Shown here: positions 1-7,743 of the stretch, in pieces
Layout: the number at the start of each line of letters is the position of its first letter
How positions within the stretch are numbered: the first letter of the stretch is position 1
Virus record (IMG/VR): IMGVR_UViG_3300032213_002336
Span: 1-24,143 of that record
From: a virus
Reading direction: 5' to 3' (one strand)
DNA: 24,143 nt
Position numbers and translations under genes: made by a program
Notes under the pieces: generated by a model
Database searches by the model: none
What the model saw: only the letters and a program-made list of their open reading frames with translations
Told to the model about the DNA's origin: nothing

Positions 1-212
1 GGTAGAACGCCGTAACGCCTGCTGCGTGGTAAGGGGTCCATTATTAACCCACGTCGTCAGCTGATAACATCAGGACTTTTTTCTCCCGTCAGAAAACGCG
101 TCACCTGCGTCCCCCACATCCACCGCGCAGCATCGCATCCACACAAAAATATATCATCGTTACCAGCATTTCACAAAGTGCCTCCATATGTATGATTATG
201 GAGACAGACACG
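1..212. other. non-coding leader upstream of the packaging genes
   Basis: I see no supportable gene here. A 20-codon open stretch from base 2 to a TGA at 62-64 could be the tail of an upstream gene, but nothing confirms that. CGTGG at 25-29 and CCACG at 49-53 form an inverted repeat. A second hairpin at 56-82 is listed separately. The stretch looks like the boundary between an upstream unit and the packaging/structural operon. Confidence 0.5.
56..82 (+). terminator. weak candidate rho-independent terminator
   Basis: CTGAT (61-65) and ATCAG (69-73) pair around a three-base loop. They are extended by GTC (56-58) with GAC (74-76) across a two-base bulge, and six T follow at 77-82. The stem is short and AT-rich, so the call is tentative. 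Its position just before the first packaging gene fits the end of an upstream transcription unit. Confidence 0.35.
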
Positions 213-581
213 ATGGCATTTGACAATAACTATGACGACCCCGACGACAGGCGCTTCTATCGCCATCATGTCTTCTTCAACAAGCCTGGCACCCTGGACT
301 GGCTCATCGACCGTGGGGCCGTGTCCCCTGAGGACGACATCATTGCCCATCTGGACGGTGAGACCCCTGAGCATCTGCTTCCACTGCCACCCGTTCCTAC
401 CCTGGAGGGTATCTCAGATGAACTGGTCTGGATGTGGCATTGCCGTGAGTCGGGCATGACCTGGGGTGAGGTCGCCCAGAACCTGGGCCTAAAGACCCCT
501 GCCGGTGCGTGGAAGCGTTATCACAAATTGATTGATGCTGAGAGGAAAAAGGCGGGGTTATGTTTAAGGGAACAATCATGA
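213..581 (+). CDS. hypothetical DNA-binding-like protein, small terminase candidate
   Basis: This encodes 122 residues. I chose ATG 213 over the in-frame ATGs at 192 and 198 because GGAGA (200-204) lies 8 bases before it. The N-terminus is acidic (several Asp in residues 4-12). Residues 82-106 (MTWGEVAQNLGLKTPAGAWK and what follows) look like a helix-turn-helix with a Trp-rich second helix, of the kind that contacts DNA. The gene ends in an ATGA overlap with the next gene and lies two genes before the large terminase. Small terminase subunits usually sit there and carry an N-terminal HTH, so TerS is a reasonable guess, although here the HTH is towards the C-terminus. It could equally be an unrelated regulator. 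The function is inferred. Confidence 0.6.
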   Translation: MAFDNNYDDPDDRRFYRHHVFFNKPGTLDWLIDRGAVSPEDDIIAHLDGETPEHLLPLPPVPTLEGISDELVWMWHCRESGMTWGEVAQNLGLKTPAGAWKRYHKLIDAERKKAGLCLREQS

Positions 582-835
582 AGACGCCCGCTAGTGGTTT
601 CAATCGACTCAAGAAGCGCCTCCGGGACGCCATCAAGCGTGGTGATGCGGCCCAAATCGTGCAGTCTGTCATGCTCCTGGGCGAGCATGCCAATGAGATT
701 GAGGACTACAAGATGTCGGCTCGAACATTCTTCGAGTTTGCTGACCTCCTCAGGCAACTGAAGAACGACGGTCAGCTATCAGACGGTGGCCAGGCCCAAA
801 TCCTGGAGCTGCTTCGCAACGGGACTGATGAGTGA
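578..835 (+). CDS. small helical protein upstream of TerL, alternative small terminase candidate
   Basis: This encodes 85 residues from ATG 578, which overlaps the preceding stop as ATGA and has AAGGGA (566-571) 6 bases upstream. An in-frame ATG at 560 would add six residues. The protein appears almost wholly alpha-helical, with a basic N-terminal segment (KKRLRDAIKRGD) and then amphipathic helices to an acidic end. It has no Cys and no recognisable catalytic motif. T7-type small terminases are of similar size (about 90 residues) and lie directly before TerL, so this gene competes with its neighbour for that role. I do not recognise the family from sequence alone. Confidence 0.6.
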   Translation: MKTPASGFNRLKKRLRDAIKRGDAAQIVQSVMLLGEHANEIEDYKMSARTFFEFADLLRQLKNDGQLSDGGQAQILELLRNGTDE

Positions 836-874
836 AGTTCTGTCGAATCACACACAGCAGGGGTGATGAGTGAA
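826..874 (+). repeat. 11-bp direct repeat flanking the TerL start
   Basis: TGATGAGTGAA occurs at 826-836 and again at 864-874, a spacing of 38 bases. The first copy overlaps the stop of the preceding gene and the second contains the GTG start of TerL. Each copy also contains an ATG (828 and 866) that opens a tiny out-of-frame reading frame of 12 and 8 codons. This could be a remnant of a local duplication, a translational control element or a packaging recognition site. Only the repeat itself is visible. Confidence 0.6.
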
Positions 875-2420
875 TCACAGCTGGTCAGCTGAACTACGCA
901 AGGAGCTAGGGGACTTTAAGAAGTTCCTCCGGCTCATGCACGTCTTTGACAAGAACGCTGGGAAGAAGGTCCCCTTCCTGCCCACACCTGAGCAGTTGCG
1001 CCTGGCTGATATGCTTCAGTCATCGGGTCGCGTCATCATCTTGAAGGCCCGTCAAATCGGTGCCTCCACCATTGTTCGCGCCTACTTCACGTGGAAGGCG
1101 CTCATGTCGACTGAGCCCACCCATTCGGGCATCATGTCCCTCAGCCATGAGTCAGCCCAGTACCTCCACAGCCTCGACAAGGGCTTCATTGACTGCCTGC
1201 CTTCAGCCTTGGGCCGAAAGCTGGACAGCAGCACTGCCCGCACCATTCGCTTCAAGGACACAGGCGCCCAGCTCCGCTCTTTCACAGCAGGCATGAAGGG
1301 CGGTGGCACTCGCTCCTTCGCCCTCACTGACCTCCACCTCAGTGAGTTTGCGCACTACGATGACCAGGACGAGGTCCTGTCCAACGCCGTCTCCACTGTC
1401 GGTGAGGGCGGCCAAATCGTCATTGAGACGACAGCCAACGGTCCGGGCAACAAGTACCACCACCTCTGCCTCTCAGACACGGGCGACTGGTCCCTCTTCT
1501 TCAGTCCCTGGTACAAGCATCCCGCCTACAGCAAGTCTGCCCGCTTCGGTGACGGCAACGTGGGCCCCATGACAGGGGACGAGCGGAAGCTCATGTCCAA
1601 GCTGGGGCTCACTAAGGACCAGCTCTACTGGCGCAGGACCATGATTCACAGCATGGGCCCTGACAAGTTCATGCAGGAGTACCCCTCCACCCCTCAGGAG
1701 GCATTCATCGCCACCTCCAAGGCGTGGCTCCAGCCTTCCCACCTGGCTGACATTGAGGTCCGCAAGGGTGCTGGGAAGGAGATATGCCTTGTCCCTCCTG
1801 ACGAGATGGATGAGGACCCCCTGGTGCTGGGCATTGATGCCGCTAGCGGGACAGGCGGGGACTTCACCGCCGTCACTGCCGTCTCAGTCTCCACCGGTCA
1901 GCCTGTCTGGCACTGGCACTGCAACGATGAGTCACCTGGCCGCTTCACCGAGCGGGTCCTGAAGTGGTGTGAGAAGTGGGACATCCGCTCCATTCTTGTG
2001 GAGTCCAACGCCCACGGTGCTGTCGTCCTCAGTCGACTCCGTGACCTGGGCATCGATGAGAACATGCTCTGGAAGGACGAGGCTGGGAAGGACTGGACCA
2101 CCAACAAGTGGACCAAGATTCGTGCCCTAGAAGAGCTGAAGACCAAGCTGGAGGACGGCACCATCACCGTCATGGCTGAGCCGCTCTTCAAGGAACTCCA
2201 GCAGTTGGACAACAGCGGTCCCACACCCCGTGCCCCCAAGGGCGGACACGATGACCTGGTGGTGGCCACCGCCCTCGCTTATATCGCCCTCCTCAGTGTC
2301 CCAAATATGTCTATGCGGGAAACACGTGAGAGATTAATGGATAACTGGATTAAACAGCAACGCGTTTCCCGCCTCACGAGCGGCGACCGTCTGCCGTGGA
2401 AGAGGAGACAATATGCCTAA
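870..2420 (+). CDS. terL: terminase large subunit (ATPase and nuclease)
   Basis: This encodes 516 residues, normal for TerL. It is the motor that pumps phage DNA through the portal and cuts concatemers. The N-terminal ATPase half has a Walker A-type loop LKARQIGAST (58-67), a Walker B-like segment ALTDLHLSEFA (151-161, with E159 as probable catalytic carboxylate) and a coupling motif IETTANG (185-191). The C-terminal RNase H-like nuclease shows VLGIDAASGTGGDF (319-332, D323), ILVESNAHG (375-383, E378) and GGHDDLVVA (458-466, D461/D462). The start is GTG at 870 with AGGGG (859-863) 6 bases before it. The gene overlaps the portal by 8 bases. Assignment to the terminase family is secure. Whether packaging is headful or site-specific cannot be told from the sequence. 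Confidence 0.95.
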   Translation: MNHSWSAELRKELGDFKKFLRLMHVFDKNAGKKVPFLPTPEQLRLADMLQSSGRVIILKARQIGASTIVRAYFTWKALMSTEPTHSGIMSLSHESAQYLHSLDKGFIDCLPSALGRKLDSSTARTIRFKDTGAQLRSFTAGMKGGGTRSFALTDLHLSEFAHYDDQDEVLSNAVSTVGEGGQIVIETTANGPGNKYHHLCLSDTGDWSLFFSPWYKHPAYSKSARFGDGNVGPMTGDERKLMSKLGLTKDQLYWRRTMIHSMGPDKFMQEYPSTPQEAFIATSKAWLQPSHLADIEVRKGAGKEICLVPPDEMDEDPLVLGIDAASGTGGDFTAVTAVSVSTGQPVWHWHCNDESPGRFTERVLKWCEKWDIRSILVESNAHGAVVLSRLRDLGIDENMLWKDEAGKDWTTNKWTKIRALEELKTKLEDGTITVMAEPLFKELQQLDNSGPTPRAPKGGHDDLVVATALAYIALLSVPNMSMRETRERLMDNWIKQQRVSRLTSGDRLPWKRRQYA

Positions 2421-4113
2421 TTACTCACTAAAGCCACAGACCCTGGCAGCCATCGCAAGTCGTCACAAAGAGTGGTGGGACAAGCAGCGTGCTGAACTCT
2501 ACCGACTGAAGGCCTGCTATGAGACCCGCATCTGGGACGACCGGATGGGCTACGATGACCGCAACTTCACGCCCATGGAGGGCATCAACGTTGAGGTTCC
2601 AGTGGGCTATGAGACTGTTGAGTCAATCATGGCCTCCCTCTTCACCCGTCAGCCCGGTGTGGTCATCCGCCCAGGCCTCCAGGGCACAGGTTCCCCTGAG
2701 AAGGCTGAGGCTCTCATCAACAACTGGACCCTGCGCAACCGTCGTGTCCTAGAGGACGCAGCACGTCTGGCCCTCATCTATCCCATGTCCTTCGTCAAGC
2801 TGGCCCCTCAGGCGAATCCTGACCCAGTCAAGCGTGTGACAGCTGTGGCCGTGCCGCCCTGGGAGGTCATCCTTGACCGTGATGCCTACCGCTGGGAGGA
2901 CCAGCGCTACTGTGGCCATGTCTACTACCTCCCCCTCCCAGATGCGAAGGAGAAGTTTGGCAACAAGCGCTTTGATGCGGGTGAGCGCCTCGACTACTGG
3001 GACAAGGGCCTCCTCAATCCCGACTCCACCTTCAAGGGCACAGCACCGACAAAGGTGGGCGTGGGCACACCCGACATGGATGAGAACGAGGAGGGCTACT
3101 TCCACTTCATCAAAGTGGTGGAGCTCTACGACTTCATCAATGACAAGCTCATCTTCTGGTCACCCAACTGGAAGGGCGGTGATGACTTCCTCGATGTGGG
3201 TCCTATCCCATTCAGGAAATATGACGGCACCCCTGACAACAACGTCATTCCCATGTACTTCAACCACGTGCCTGACCGCCCCATGGACGGCTACAGCACA
3301 CTCCGTCGCACCTACGACCAGGCGCTGGAGATGAACATCATCCGCTCCTTCCAGGCGAACGCTGTCCGCAAGGCCTCCCGCCAGTGGATTGTGAAGAAGG
3401 GCGCCTTCGATGAGGAGCAGATGGCTCAGCTCATCAGCGGTGTGGATGGTGCCTATGTGGAGGTCGACTCTGACTCCCTCGACGGTGTCATGCGTGCAGT
3501 TCCTCACACAAGCACACCTCCTGAGGTTCAGGCCTACTACGAGGCTGTGAAGGCCGACAAGGACCGTGGCTCCATCATGGCACCCTTCACCCGTGGTGAG
3601 GCCACTCGCTCCTCAGCCACTGAGATTGCTGCACTGGTCGCCTACACCTCGTCTGAGGTGGGTCGCATGGCCCGTGAGCGCGATGAGATGGTGGAGATGC
3701 TGTCCCGTGGCATCCTCAACATGTACCGCGTCTACCTCGGTGAGCAGCCTGTTACACTCCTCGTGAAGGGCAAGTACCTTCGCGTCAGTGGTGCTGACCT
3801 CGATGACGACTTCAACATCTACTCTCAGGACAACGCCTCCACTCCAGTCTCCGATGCGGTCAGGAAGTCCGAGCTTCTCGGTGCGTCCAACCTGCTCACG
3901 GGCCTAGGCGTTCCACCAGCCGAGCTTCTGAAGGAGTTGGTCCGCACACTCAATCTTCCAGAGAGCTTCCTGCAGGCGCCCACTGCGGCACCTCAGGCAC
4001 CAACAGGTCCTCTCCCATCAGGTGGACCAGCAGCTGCAGCCGCTCTACAGGGAAGCGGCGCCGGTGGACCTGGCGCCTTGGCAGCTGCCATCCTTGATGC
4101 TCAGAGGAAATAA
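2413..4113 (+). CDS. portal protein
   Basis: This encodes 566 residues. The portal is the dodecameric ring at one capsid vertex through which DNA enters and leaves; it contacts terminase, scaffold and adaptor. The N-terminal helices (residues 10-40, rich in Arg, Glu and Trp), the stretch around VVIRPG (83-88), and PPWEVILDRDAYRWED (148-163) followed by a DAKEKFG segment (177-183) are typical of podovirus-type portals. The last 50 residues or so are low-complexity Ala/Pro/Gly. The start overlaps the TerL end by 8 bases and AGAGGAGA lies just upstream. The stop overlaps the next ATG as TAATG. Identification rests on these motifs, the length and the position after TerL. Confidence 0.88.
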   Translation: MPNYSLKPQTLAAIASRHKEWWDKQRAELYRLKACYETRIWDDRMGYDDRNFTPMEGINVEVPVGYETVESIMASLFTRQPGVVIRPGLQGTGSPEKAEALINNWTLRNRRVLEDAARLALIYPMSFVKLAPQANPDPVKRVTAVAVPPWEVILDRDAYRWEDQRYCGHVYYLPLPDAKEKFGNKRFDAGERLDYWDKGLLNPDSTFKGTAPTKVGVGTPDMDENEEGYFHFIKVVELYDFINDKLIFWSPNWKGGDDFLDVGPIPFRKYDGTPDNNVIPMYFNHVPDRPMDGYSTLRRTYDQALEMNIIRSFQANAVRKASRQWIVKKGAFDEEQMAQLISGVDGAYVEVDSDSLDGVMRAVPHTSTPPEVQAYYEAVKADKDRGSIMAPFTRGEATRSSATEIAALVAYTSSEVGRMARERDEMVEMLSRGILNMYRVYLGEQPVTLLVKGKYLRVSGADLDDDFNIYSQDNASTPVSDAVRKSELLGASNLLTGLGVPPAELLKELVRTLNLPESFLQAPTAAPQAPTGPLPSGGPAAAAALQGSGAGGPGALAAAILDAQRK

Positions 4114-4556
4114 TGCCTATCTACGAATTTCGCTGTCAAAACGGTCATAGCCATGACGAGTTGCACAAGTGGCCTGCCCCTGAGGTCGTATGGTGCAACG
4201 CATGCAAGAGCAACGCATTCCGCCAAGTGTCCATGCCTCAGAAGACCGCAGGCAAGTGGGGTGACACAGGGGCAAAGTTTATCCCAGCCTTTGGTAAGGA
4301 ACTAACCACCTCTCAGGCTGCAGCTGAGGCGAAGAAGCGGGGCCTAGTCCACGAGGCCGACCTCCCCAAGCACTTCATCGAGGACAAGCTCGATAAGGAG
4401 TGGCAGGACGCTCGTCAGCACGACAAGACGATGGAAAAGTTTAAGGAACTCAAGAAGACGCACGATGGTGATGCGTCAAGAGCGTGGTCCGAGGTCTTCT
4501 CGGTCGACGAGATGAAGAAATCAGGCACACTAAAGGAGGATGTCGCCAATGGCTAG
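4113..4556 (+). CDS. FmdB-like zinc-ribbon protein
   Basis: This encodes 147 residues. The opening MPIYEFRCQNGH matches the start of FmdB-type small zinc ribbons (MPxYxxxCxxCG...CxxC). Potential zinc ligands are C8, H12 or H14, and the C28-x2-C31 knuckle (WCNACKS). The second Cys of the first knuckle is replaced by Gly, with His one residue later, so metal binding would be Cys3-His type. The remaining 100 residues are charged and helical, rich in Lys, Glu and Asp, with no known domain. It is translationally coupled to the portal (TAATG) and overlaps the next gene by 8 bases, so it is made with the head proteins. A role in head assembly or as a DNA- or protein-binding accessory is inferred. 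Its true function is unknown. Confidence 0.75.
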   Translation: MPIYEFRCQNGHSHDELHKWPAPEVVWCNACKSNAFRQVSMPQKTAGKWGDTGAKFIPAFGKELTTSQAAAEAKKRGLVHEADLPKHFIEDKLDKEWQDARQHDKTMEKFKELKKTHDGDASRAWSEVFSVDEMKKSGTLKEDVANG

Positions 4557-5151
4557 AGGTATACCAATGGAGATGGGCGCCAAGGGCGCTCCCATGATGA
4601 AGGATGAGAAGGGTATGGACAAGAAGATGTCCGTCGAGGTCGAGATTGAGAAGGGCCCCATGGAGCCTGAGGAAGAGGAACTCATGGGCAAGGCTCAGGA
4701 GATGGACGACATGGAGGAGGAGGCCTATGGTGCCGCCGCTCCTCAGGGCGACTTCTCTGTCAGCGGTCTCAACGCGCTGGTTGACGGTCTGAATGCTGTC
4801 CTGCCCATGTTCGACATGCCTGACTATGAGCGCTTTAGTGAGGGCATGACCACGCTCCCACCCAAGTTCATGAAGCAGCTGACAATGGTCAATGAGGCTG
4901 CAATGGCAGCTGGCCTGGATGACATGGTAGTCGACTTCGCCACCATCACCGATGATAAGTCCCTGAAGATGGCTGCTGGCAAGCTTCGCACTCTCGCCGG
5001 CAACACATCCTTTAAGCGCTTCCTCAGGTCCGAGCGTCCTGAGGCACCCACAGCCCCTGCACCTGGTGGTGTTCCAGAGGCTCCCATGGCTGCACCCGCT
5101 GCTGCAATGGGCATGTCTGAGGACGACTTGATGATGAGCCGTCTCAGTTAA
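4549..5151 (+). CDS. Met-rich acidic protein between portal and scaffold, unknown function
   Basis: This encodes 200 residues from ATG 4549, chosen because AAGGAGG (4533-4539) lies 9 bases upstream. The ATG at 4540 directly abuts that site and is unlikely. By hand count 24 of 200 residues are Met. Residues 1-60 alternate Met with Lys and Glu and include an acidic run (PEEEEL), suggesting disorder. A central region of about residues 65-165 looks globular and helical. The C-terminus is Pro/Ala-rich (PTAPAPGGVPEAPMAAPAAA) and ends in an acidic Met-rich helix. Such proteins between portal and scaffold may be capsid accessory or inner-core proteins, but I do not recognise the family. Confidence 0.75.
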   Translation: MARGIPMEMGAKGAPMMKDEKGMDKKMSVEVEIEKGPMEPEEEELMGKAQEMDDMEEEAYGAAAPQGDFSVSGLNALVDGLNAVLPMFDMPDYERFSEGMTTLPPKFMKQLTMVNEAAMAAGLDDMVVDFATITDDKSLKMAAGKLRTLAGNTSFKRFLRSERPEAPTAPAPGGVPEAPMAAPAAAMGMSEDDLMMSRLS

Positions 5152-5164
5152 ATCACAGAATGAA

Positions 5165-5181
5165 CCCAGCATAAGTCTGGG
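5165..5181 (+). promoter_or_regulatory. small hairpin before the scaffold ribosome site
   Basis: CCCAG (5165-5169) and CTGGG (5177-5181) are perfect inverted arms around a seven-base loop, 11 bases before AGGAG (5193-5197). No T run follows, so it is not a classical terminator. It could tune translation or mRNA stability of the scaffold gene. Confidence 0.3.
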
Positions 5182-5210
5182 ACACTTTAAATAGGAGAAT
5201 GAGTATTACC

Positions 5211-6080
5211 ATGGCTGAAGCAAACGTGAATAACGGCGTGTCACCCGTAACATCCGGCGATGCACCGACTCACACTGTCACCGTTGACCACGGAACCCCA
5301 AGTTCTGATGGCTCGACCCCAAACAGTGTGAAGGGTTCGAATCATGAGAGGTTGGAAAAGGCATATGCCCAGGCAACCGGTGGACAGAAGCTGACCAATG
5401 AGCCACTCACAGTCGAGCGGTTGGCAGAGGTTCAGGGCATTCCTGAGGGAGAGTTCAAGGGTGTCGACTACAATCGCACCATCAACGAGCTTCCTGAGGA
5501 TGCGAAGAAGATTCTGGCCAACCTCCGCTCTGACTACACTCGCAAGACCCAGGAGATTTCTCGGCAGCAGAAGGAGCTTGAGGCCCAGCGTCAGGCTCTT
5601 CTGGAGTCCGATGCATATCGAAACATCCAGGCTAAGGCCACTGAGGCCCCTGTCGATGCTGACCCTTGGGACCCACAGGCCTTCAATCAGCGCATTGAGC
5701 AGGAAGTTGCCAAGCGACTGACTGAGGTCCTGAAGCCTATGCAGCAGGAGTTCGAGGTCCAACAGCGTCGTCAGAAGTTGGACAAGTTTAAGTCGGACAA
5801 TCCCGACCTGGAGGCCTACAAGACTGAGATTGTTGAGGTCCTCAAGACCAACGACAACCTCAGTCTCGAGCAGGCTTATTACATGGTAAAAGGTCGCAGT
5901 CAGACCGAGACCCTTCGCAAGGCTGAGCAGGAGCTCCAGGCTTACAAGACAGCCGCGAAGGACTACGGTCTCAAAGTATCTGTTGGCTCAGTGAATACAG
6001 GCCCACTGAAGCCACCAGCTTCCGTCAAGAGAGATGCCTACAGCGTTTATCGTTGGCTTCAGGCAAATCAAAAGGCCTAG
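5211..6080 (+). CDS. capsid assembly scaffolding protein
   Basis: This encodes 289 residues. Scaffolds template coat assembly inside the procapsid and then leave. The protein is highly charged: a disordered Thr/Ser/Gly-rich N-terminus (1-45), a long helical and coiled-coil section including LRSDYTRKTQEISRQQKEL (105-123) and RIEQEVAKRLTEVL (161-174), then a short basic C-terminal helix (SVKRDAYSVYRWLQANQKA, 271-289) of the kind that binds coat subunits. It sits directly before the coat gene. The start is uncertain: AGGAG (5193-5197) is one base from ATG 5199 and 13 bases from ATG 5211, neither ideal. I prefer 5211; using 5199 adds four residues. No protease signature is visible. Confidence 0.85.
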   Translation: MAEANVNNGVSPVTSGDAPTHTVTVDHGTPSSDGSTPNSVKGSNHERLEKAYAQATGGQKLTNEPLTVERLAEVQGIPEGEFKGVDYNRTINELPEDAKKILANLRSDYTRKTQEISRQQKELEAQRQALLESDAYRNIQAKATEAPVDADPWDPQAFNQRIEQEVAKRLTEVLKPMQQEFEVQQRRQKLDKFKSDNPDLEAYKTEIVEVLKTNDNLSLEQAYYMVKGRSQTETLRKAEQELQAYKTAAKDYGLKVSVGSVNTGPLKPPASVKRDAYSVYRWLQANQKA

Positions 6081-6102
6081 ACAGGAAAAAATAAAGTGTC
6101 TA
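6078..6102 (+). repeat. inverted repeat at the end of the scaffold gene
   Basis: TAGACA (6078-6083), which includes the scaffold stop codon, pairs with TGTCTA (6097-6102) across a 13-base A-rich loop. No T run follows. It lies at the left edge of the 131-base gap before the coat gene and may separate scaffold and coat expression. Confidence 0.3.
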
Positions 6103-6152
6103 ATAGGAGCAGCCCTCTTCCGAGACAAGCTTCCTCCGAACCCCCGGCAATC

Positions 6153-6182
6153 CGGACAAGGTAAATGGGCACTTAGTCTAAT
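6153..6182 (+). promoter_or_regulatory. candidate sigma70-type promoter for the capsid genes
   Basis: CGGACA (6153-6158, four of six consensus -35 bases) and TCTAAT (6177-6182, five of six -10 bases) are 18 bases apart. Transcription would begin near 6189, just before the strong ribosome site AGGAG (6198-6202) of the coat gene. This lies in the largest intergenic gap of the structural cluster, and the unit ends in a strong terminator after the decoration gene. The match is from reading alone and is not proof of function. Confidence 0.3.
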
Positions 6183-6211
6183 CAATCAACAATCAATAGG
6201 AGATTTGGAAA

Positions 6212-7207
6212 ATGGCTGCAATAAGCAATGACATCCTCAGCTCCACCCTGCGCATCCTCCTGGATGAGGCAGTCGACAACTTGTACCGTTCGACTCCCCT
6301 CCTCGACCAGATTCGCGCAGACGGTGGTCTTGAGCTCTACGACGGCGGCTCTCAGCTCGACGTCCCTCTCATCCTTGAGGAGCACTCTTCAATCACTCAG
6401 ATGAGCTCAGGCTATGAGCCCATCAACCTCGCCGTGCAGGACGCACTCCGTCAGGCCCAGTTCGGTTGGTGTGACTTCATCGCCCCCATCGTTATCACCC
6501 AGCGTGAGGAGCTCTCCAACAAGGGCGACCGTGCGGTTCTCAGCATTGCTGAGGCTCGTATGAAGTCCGTGATGGGCACTCTCCGTCGTGAGTGGGAGAA
6601 GCAGGCCGTGGCTGGTACCTCTACCATCCTCAGCGACATGCTCACCCTCAATGGTGGCGCAAGCAGCACAGGCTTCCTCGAAGGCCTCGCTGTCACCACG
6701 CAGAACAACACCGTTGGTGGTCTCTCGAAGGCTACCTTCCGCGAGCTTGAGAATCAGTTCGTCGATGCGGGTACGACTCTCAGCATTCCTGAGATGAGCA
6801 ACCTCATGATTAACTGCCAGATTAAGACCCCGGACGGTTCGGCTCCCAACCTCATCCTCGCCTCGCCGCTGTTCTACCAGACCTACAAGGGTCTGCTCTT
6901 CAACAACGAGCGCTACGTTGATGAGTCCACCCTCGACGGTGGACGCCTCGCCCTGGCATTCAACACCGCTAAGATGTACGTTGACAGCTTCCTTCCTGCC
7001 GTCTCTGACAGCTCGAATGCTCTGTCCGCCTACTTCCTCAACACGAAGTACCTCAAGGTCGGCTTCGACTCCGATGCCAACTTTAAGATGAGTGACTTCG
7101 AGACTGTGTCCGGCTACGCTGCTCGCTCTGCGAACATCTACGTCCGCACACAGCTCTACTTCCACCACCTAGCATCACAGGGCGTCCTGGTCAGAGGAGA
7201 ATCGTAA
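6212..7207 (+). CDS. major capsid protein (HK97-fold type)
   Basis: This encodes 331 residues. It is the main shell subunit of the head. It follows the scaffold and has a strong ribosome site (AGGAG 6198-6202, 9 bases before ATG). Recognisable segments are the N-terminal helix, the E-loop-like region with SGYEPINLAVQDALRQAQF (66-84), and IAPIVITQREELSNKGDRA (90-108) leading into a long Arg-rich spine-type helix. That order is typical of phage coat proteins of this class. The rest is mixed alpha/beta with VRTQLYFHHLASQGVLVRG near the end. There is no long N-terminal delta domain or protease site, matching use of a separate scaffold. Only the fold class is claimed. Confidence 0.88.
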   Translation: MAAISNDILSSTLRILLDEAVDNLYRSTPLLDQIRADGGLELYDGGSQLDVPLILEEHSSITQMSSGYEPINLAVQDALRQAQFGWCDFIAPIVITQREELSNKGDRAVLSIAEARMKSVMGTLRREWEKQAVAGTSTILSDMLTLNGGASSTGFLEGLAVTTQNNTVGGLSKATFRELENQFVDAGTTLSIPEMSNLMINCQIKTPDGSAPNLILASPLFYQTYKGLLFNNERYVDESTLDGGRLALAFNTAKMYVDSFLPAVSDSSNALSAYFLNTKYLKVGFDSDANFKMSDFETVSGYAARSANIYVRTQLYFHHLASQGVLVRGES

Positions 7208-7209
7208 TC

Positions 7210-7680
7210 ATGGCTACCTCACAGAATATTCAGTATCTTGAACCTACTGCTAAGGACGAGTTCGGCGCTACAGTTCAGATTGGCGCAGGCACTTCGGACC
7301 GTCGTCAGATTGAAACCTTTATCGCCGGTGCTGCTATCACCGCTGGCGACTGGGTGATGTTTGACACCTCGAAGACCGATGCCAGCCGCGTGCTCACCGT
7401 TATCCAGGCAACGTTTGCCGCAACTGGGCAGCCCCTGACGGTTGGTGTCGCTCTCACCGCTGCTACCGCCGCCGGCCAGAAGGTTGACGTCGTCGTGGCA
7501 GGTTACGTTGAGAATGCCAACGTTGCCACTGCCGTCACGGTCGGTCAGGCGCTCAGCATCAGCGCCGTCAACGGTCGTGGTTCTGCTGCTGCAGCCACCG
7601 CTGTTGCTCCGTTCTGCGGCGTGGCGCTTGAAAATGCTGCCTCCAACCTCGCCGACGTCTGGGTCATCAAGCAGTTCTAA
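7210..7680 (+). CDS. putative capsid decoration/stabilisation protein
   Basis: This encodes 156 residues and starts 2 bases after the coat stop, with AGAGGAGA (7193-7200) as ribosome site inside the coat gene. The composition is that of a small beta-barrel protein: Ala, Val, Thr and Gly rich, few charges. Repeating short strands include AITAGDWVMFD (42-52), LTVGVAL (76-82), KVDVVVAGYV (91-100) and ALSISAVNGRG (114-124). Such proteins next to the coat gene commonly bind the outside of mature capsids as cement proteins (lambda gpD-like or DUF2190-like). It shares the transcription unit of the coat gene and is followed by a strong terminator, consistent with high-level expression. The role is inferred from context and composition. 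Confidence 0.65.
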   Translation: MATSQNIQYLEPTAKDEFGATVQIGAGTSDRRQIETFIAGAAITAGDWVMFDTSKTDASRVLTVIQATFAATGQPLTVGVALTAATAAGQKVDVVVAGYVENANVATAVTVGQALSISAVNGRGSAAAATAVAPFCGVALENAASNLADVWVIKQF

Positions 7681-7705
7681 GCTCGAAAGACGGTCAGGCC
7701 CGGTA

Positions 7706-7743
7706 AGGGGCCGTCCTCAGAAATGGGGGCGGCCTCTTTTTTT
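7706..7743 (+). terminator. strong rho-independent terminator after the capsid genes
   Basis: An 11-base stem, AGGGGCCGTCC (7706-7716) with GGGCGGCCTCT (7727-7737) allowing G-T pairs, encloses a ten-base loop. A run of seven T (7737-7743) follows at once. It lies 25 bases after the decoration gene stop and is the clearest terminator in the window. It probably reduces read-through into the tail genes so that capsid proteins are made in excess. Confidence 0.85.

Noticed and set aside
1-53. tRNA-like opening (GGTAGAACGCC)
   Set aside because: No matching anticodon stem, T-loop consensus or acceptor stem could be assembled from the visible bases.
170-196. Promoter-like TTCACA and TATGAT before the first gene
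   Set aside because: The spacing is 15 bases and transcription would start inside or after the ribosome site of the gene at 213, so it could not serve that gene well.
4450-5172. 240-residue open frame on the minus strand
   Set aside because: It mirrors real coding genes on the + strand, has a low-complexity translation and no ribosome site; such frames are expected opposite C/G-ending codon genes.
6034-6231. 65-residue + strand frame spanning the scaffold-coat gap
   Set aside because: It overlaps the end of the scaffold and start of the coat gene in another frame, has no good ribosome site and no domain-like character.
6407-7168. 253-residue open frame on the minus strand
   Set aside because: It lies exactly opposite the coat gene and is explained by its codon bias.
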